From Hungatella sp. UBA3402 (GTDB lineage: Bacteria > Bacillota > Clostridia > Lachnospirales > Lachnospiraceae), in the NCBI GenBank assembly GCA_002358555.1, contig DEPC01000129.1:1-6548 (forward strand): 6,548 bases of DNA, written 5' to 3'. The position numbers were made by a program, and so were the translations under genes. Numbering within the stretch: position 1 is the first letter of the stretch; every line of letters begins with the position of its first letter. Shown one piece after another: positions 3,803 through 6,548 of the stretch. Below the pieces are notes generated by a model, which saw only the letters and a list, made by a program, of their open reading frames with translations, did no database searches and was not told where the DNA came from.

Positions 3803-6391
3803 ATGGAAACGATAAAAAAAGGGCATCTCAAAATTTTTTTCAGCTATGCAGAAAGTATTGGAACAACATTAGCTATGCTAAAAGCAGCCCAAACTGCAAA
3901 GGCTCAGGGCATGGATGTGATTATAGGTTTTATTGGTCCTCGTATCTGTCATGAGGCTCTTGTTCTTCTGAAAAGATTTGAAATGCTTAGTCCTTCTAAT
4001 GGCAATTCGGAAGAATTTAATCTTGATAAAGCTCTGGAAAGAAATCCAGATTTGATTTTAGTAGATGGATTGGCCTATTCTAACAAAGGGGGAAGCCGCC
4101 ACCGAAAACGATATCAGGATATTGATGAATTATTAAAAGCAGGAATTGATGTATATACCACAGTGAATGTGGGAAATATTGAAAGTCTCCATGATACTGT
4201 GACAGAAATTACTGGTATTGATACATGGGAGAGAATACCAGACTTTATCTTTGACCAGGCAGACCAGGTGGAGTTGATTGATATGGAACCTCAAGAACTG
4301 ATTGAACGTCTGGAGGAATCCAATACCAGGGAATCTGTTTTTACAGTGGAGCAGCTTACTGCATTGCGGGAAGCTGCATTGCGGCGTTGTGCTGACCGTG
4401 TGAAACGTTTATTTCATGGCCAACAGAAAAACAGCTTTCATACAGATGAGCATATTTTAGTCTGTCTTTCTTCTGCACCTTCCAATCGAAAGATTATTCG
4501 CACAGCAGCAAGGATGGCCAGGGCATTTAACAGTCAGTTTACTGCATTATTTGTGGAAACTCCAGATTTTAGTGCAGCTACTCTTGAAAATAAACAACGG
4601 CTCAGGGATAATCAGGCATTGGCAGAACAGTTGGGAGCACATATTGAGACAGTTTATGGAGAAGATGTACCTTATCAAATTGCAGAATTTGCTCGCCTTT
4701 TTGGAATTACAAAAATTGTATTGGGGCGCAGTGTTGTCGCCAGAAAATATTTATTTGGAAAAATGCCCTTGACAGAACAGCTCATTTCCTATGTGCCAGA
4801 AATGGATATTCATATTATTCCAGATAAAAGTACAGACAAGAGATACCATCCTCAAAAGGTAAATCCCCATTGGGGATTCCATATTATCGCTAATATGGCA
4901 AAAAGCGGAGGAATTCTAACAGGAGCTACCCTTTTGAGCTTGGGATTTTATCGACTTGGTTTTACAGAAGCAAACATTATTATGGTATATATTCTTGGAG
5001 TATTGTTGACATCTATTGTCACTTCACACCAAATATATAGTTTGGTATCTTCGATTGCCAGTGTATTTATCTTTAATTTCTTATTTACTCATCCTAGATT
5101 TTCTTTGACTGCTTATGAAACTGGATATCCGGTAACTTTTGTTGTTATGTTTTTGACAGCCTATATTACAGGAACCTTTGCGATTCGGTATAAAGAACAA
5201 GCTGGTCAGTCAGCAAAGATTGCTTATAGAACCAAAATATTGTTTGATACGGATAAACTGTTATCAAAAGCTGGAAATAGGTCAGAGATTATAGAGGCTG
5301 CAGCAGAGCAGATTATGAAGCTATTAGACAAAAATATTATTATTTTCGAAAATATAGAGGGACAGCTTTCTAAACCTCATCTGTTTGGAATAAATGCTTC
5401 TTTGAATTCTTCCTTTGATATGGAAAGAGAGTTAAAAACAGCAGAATGGGTATTGAAAAATAATCATGCTGCTGGGGCTACCACAGATACTCTATCCGAT
5501 GCAAAATATTTCTATCTGGCTTTGCGAGTCAATGAGAGAGTCTATGGAGTTGTAGGCATTGAAACAGAAAATAGTCCTCTCGATGCTGCAGAATATGGAA
5601 TTTTATTATCAATTCTTGGAGAATGTGCTTTAGCATTGGAAAATGAGAAAAATGTTCGGGAGAAGGAAGCAGTAGCAATTTTAGCTGAAAGTGAACAGCT
5701 ACGGGCAAATCTTCTGCGCACCATTTCCCATGATTTGCGAACTCCTCTGACTACTATTTCAGGAAATGCCAGCAATTTAATAGGCAATGGAGACAGCTTT
5801 GATGAAGAAACGAAAAAACAGATTTATTCAGATATTTACAATGACTCCATGTGGCTCATCAACCTGGTAGAAAATCTACTCTATGCCACCCGCATCGAGG
5901 AAGGGCGAATGACACTCAATACTTCCACAGAGCTTTTAAGTGATATTGTGGAGGAGGCTATGAAACATATCAGTCGCCAGGCAGACAGCCATCTGCTTTC
6001 TGTTGCGTATGAAGACGACTTGTTGTTAGTCAAGGCAGATGCAAAGTTGATAGTTCAAGTTATTGCCAATATTGTAGATAATGCAGTAAAATATACGATA
6101 GAAGGTTCTTCTGTCATTGTTACAACTAAGAGGGAGAGAGATATGGCAGTCATCGAAATCGCAGATAATGGAAAAGGTATCTCAGACAGCGAAAAGACAA
6201 AGGTTTTTGAAAAATTTTATTGTGGCACCAATAAGATTGCCGATAATCGGCGTAGTCTGGGACTTGGACTCTATCTGTGTAAAGCGATTGTGGAAGCCCA
6301 TGGTGGGAGCATTGGTGTGGAAGACAACAAACCACAGGGAGCCATTTTCAGATTTACCCTTCCTCTTGAGGAGGTTAAAATTTATGAATAA
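3803..6391 (+). CDS. kdpD: KdpD-type sensor histidine kinase with degenerate N-terminal ATP site
   Basis: Membrane sensor kinase of the K+/turgor two-component system, 862 residues, near the family length. Order: KdpD N-terminal domain (about 6-200), USP domain (216-340), DUF4118 with four TM helices (about 369-386, 390-406, 412-429, 443-461), GAF-like linker (475-615), HisKA with ISHDLRTPL (641-649, His643), and HATPase with NIVDN (756-760), DNGKGI (788-793), FEKFY (802-806) and GLGL (820-823). The kinase core looks intact. The N-terminal domain is not: the Walker A GVGKT position reads SIGTT (Thr21 for Lys), Walker B VDELAH reads VDGLAY (Gly89 for Glu), and VQH reads VGN (123-125). The segment linking it to the ALRR helix (about 165-190) is roughly ten residues shorter than usual. 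Start chosen at 3803 because GAGGG (3790-3794) sits eight bases upstream; the in-frame ATG at 3788 has its purine run directly abutting. It overlaps kdpE by 8 bp. No kdpFABC is present, so the target is probably ktrBA. Confidence 0.92.
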   Translation: METIKKGHLKIFFSYAESIGTTLAMLKAAQTAKAQGMDVIIGFIGPRICHEALVLLKRFEMLSPSNGNSEEFNLDKALERNPDLILVDGLAYSNKGGSRHRKRYQDIDELLKAGIDVYTTVNVGNIESLHDTVTEITGIDTWERIPDFIFDQADQVELIDMEPQELIERLEESNTRESVFTVEQLTALREAALRRCADRVKRLFHGQQKNSFHTDEHILVCLSSAPSNRKIIRTAARMARAFNSQFTALFVETPDFSAATLENKQRLRDNQALAEQLGAHIETVYGEDVPYQIAEFARLFGITKIVLGRSVVARKYLFGKMPLTEQLISYVPEMDIHIIPDKSTDKRYHPQKVNPHWGFHIIANMAKSGGILTGATLLSLGFYRLGFTEANIIMVYILGVLLTSIVTSHQIYSLVSSIASVFIFNFLFTHPRFSLTAYETGYPVTFVVMFLTAYITGTFAIRYKEQAGQSAKIAYRTKILFDTDKLLSKAGNRSEIIEAAAEQIMKLLDKNIIIFENIEGQLSKPHLFGINASLNSSFDMERELKTAEWVLKNNHAAGATTDTLSDAKYFYLALRVNERVYGVVGIETENSPLDAAEYGILLSILGECALALENEKNVREKEAVAILAESEQLRANLLRTISHDLRTPLTTISGNASNLIGNGDSFDEETKKQIYSDIYNDSMWLINLVENLLYATRIEEGRMTLNTSTELLSDIVEEAMKHISRQADSHLLSVAYEDDLLLVKADAKLIVQVIANIVDNAVKYTIEGSSVIVTTKRERDMAVIEIADNGKGISDSEKTKVFEKFYCGTNKIADNRRSLGLGLYLCKAIVEAHGGSIGVEDNKPQGAIFRFTLPLEEVKIYE

Positions 6392-6548
6392 ATTTCAGAT
6401 ATTGGTAGTTGAAGACGATGCACCTGTCCGCAATTTGATTACCACCACTTTGAAAGCACATGATTACCGCTTTATTATCGCGGCAAACGGGAACACTGCC
6501 GTGATGGAAACGGCTTCCCATAACCCGGATATTATCCTTTTGGATTTA
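6384..6548 (+). CDS. kdpE: KdpE-type response regulator, N-terminal part (runs off the right edge)
   Basis: The first 55 codons of a response-regulator receiver domain; the reading frame is open to the end of the window. The strand ILVVEDDAPV (6-15) carries the acidic Mg2+ pocket (Glu10, Asp11), and DIILLDL (49-55) carries the phospho-acceptor Asp54. This is the partner that should take phosphate from His643 of the kinase. The ATG lies inside the last codons of kdpD (8-bp overlap) with GAGGAGG (6368-6374) nine bases upstream, a clear sign of translational coupling. The DNA-binding domain is not in the window; a winged-helix OmpR/PhoB type is expected from the KdpD partner. The name kdpE rests on this pairing. 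Confidence 0.9.
   Translation, partial: MNKFQILVVEDDAPVRNLITTTLKAHDYRFIIAANGNTAVMETASHNPDIILLDL

Noticed and set aside
3748..3954. 68-codon plus-strand ORF overlapping the start of kdpD
   Set aside because: No ribosome binding site of its own, and most of it is the +1 shadow of conserved KdpD codons. Only its upstream part is of interest, as a possible continuation of the small membrane ORF.

Overview
The window looks like chromosomal DNA from a low-GC Firmicute, most likely a clostridium of the Lachnospiraceae type. The reasons are AT-rich intergenic DNA, strong GGAGG-type ribosome binding sites before almost every gene, and KtrAB and KdpD-like proteins of Firmicute size and motif pattern. 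The genus is not readable from the sequence.

Layout. Bases 1-81 are a short non-coding stretch. On the minus strand it carries a strong Shine-Dalgarno at 11-15, pointing to another gene just beyond the left edge. Bases 82-978 (minus) encode a beta-class DNA methyltransferase, probably adenine-N6. Bases 979-1334 are a divergent intergenic region with a promoter for the methyltransferase and, for the plus-strand operon, a weak promoter with direct repeats of the kind bound by OmpR/PhoB-family regulators. Just before the operon lies what looks like a decayed 22-codon leader ORF. From 1335 to the right edge everything runs on the plus strand: ktrB/trkH-type K+ channel subunit (1335-2666), ktrA/trkA RCK regulator (2723-3370), a 190-bp gap holding a 114-bp inverted-repeat element (3418-3531), a 40-codon single-TM protein (3562-3684), a KdpD-type sensor kinase (3803-6391), and the first 55 codons of a KdpE-type response regulator (6384 to edge).

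How the genes fit together. KtrB is the membrane ion pathway and KtrA its nucleotide-binding gate. KdpD and KdpE form a two-component system that classically senses K+ or turgor and drives a P-type K+ pump. No kdpFABC pump is present here, so the two-component system probably controls the adjacent KtrAB channel, perhaps through the repeats at 1160-1177.

Most notable points. (1) The KdpD N-terminal domain has lost the Walker A lysine (Thr), the Walker B glutamate (Gly) and the QH of its VQH motif, while the histidine-kinase core is intact. (2) Its USP domain keeps a near match to the cyclic-di-AMP signature described for staphylococcal KdpD. (3) The gap between ktrA and the small ORF is bounded by a perfect 12-bp inverted repeat, with further nested complementarity. 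(4) The small membrane ORF stops at a single TAA, beyond which the same frame stays open into kdpD.
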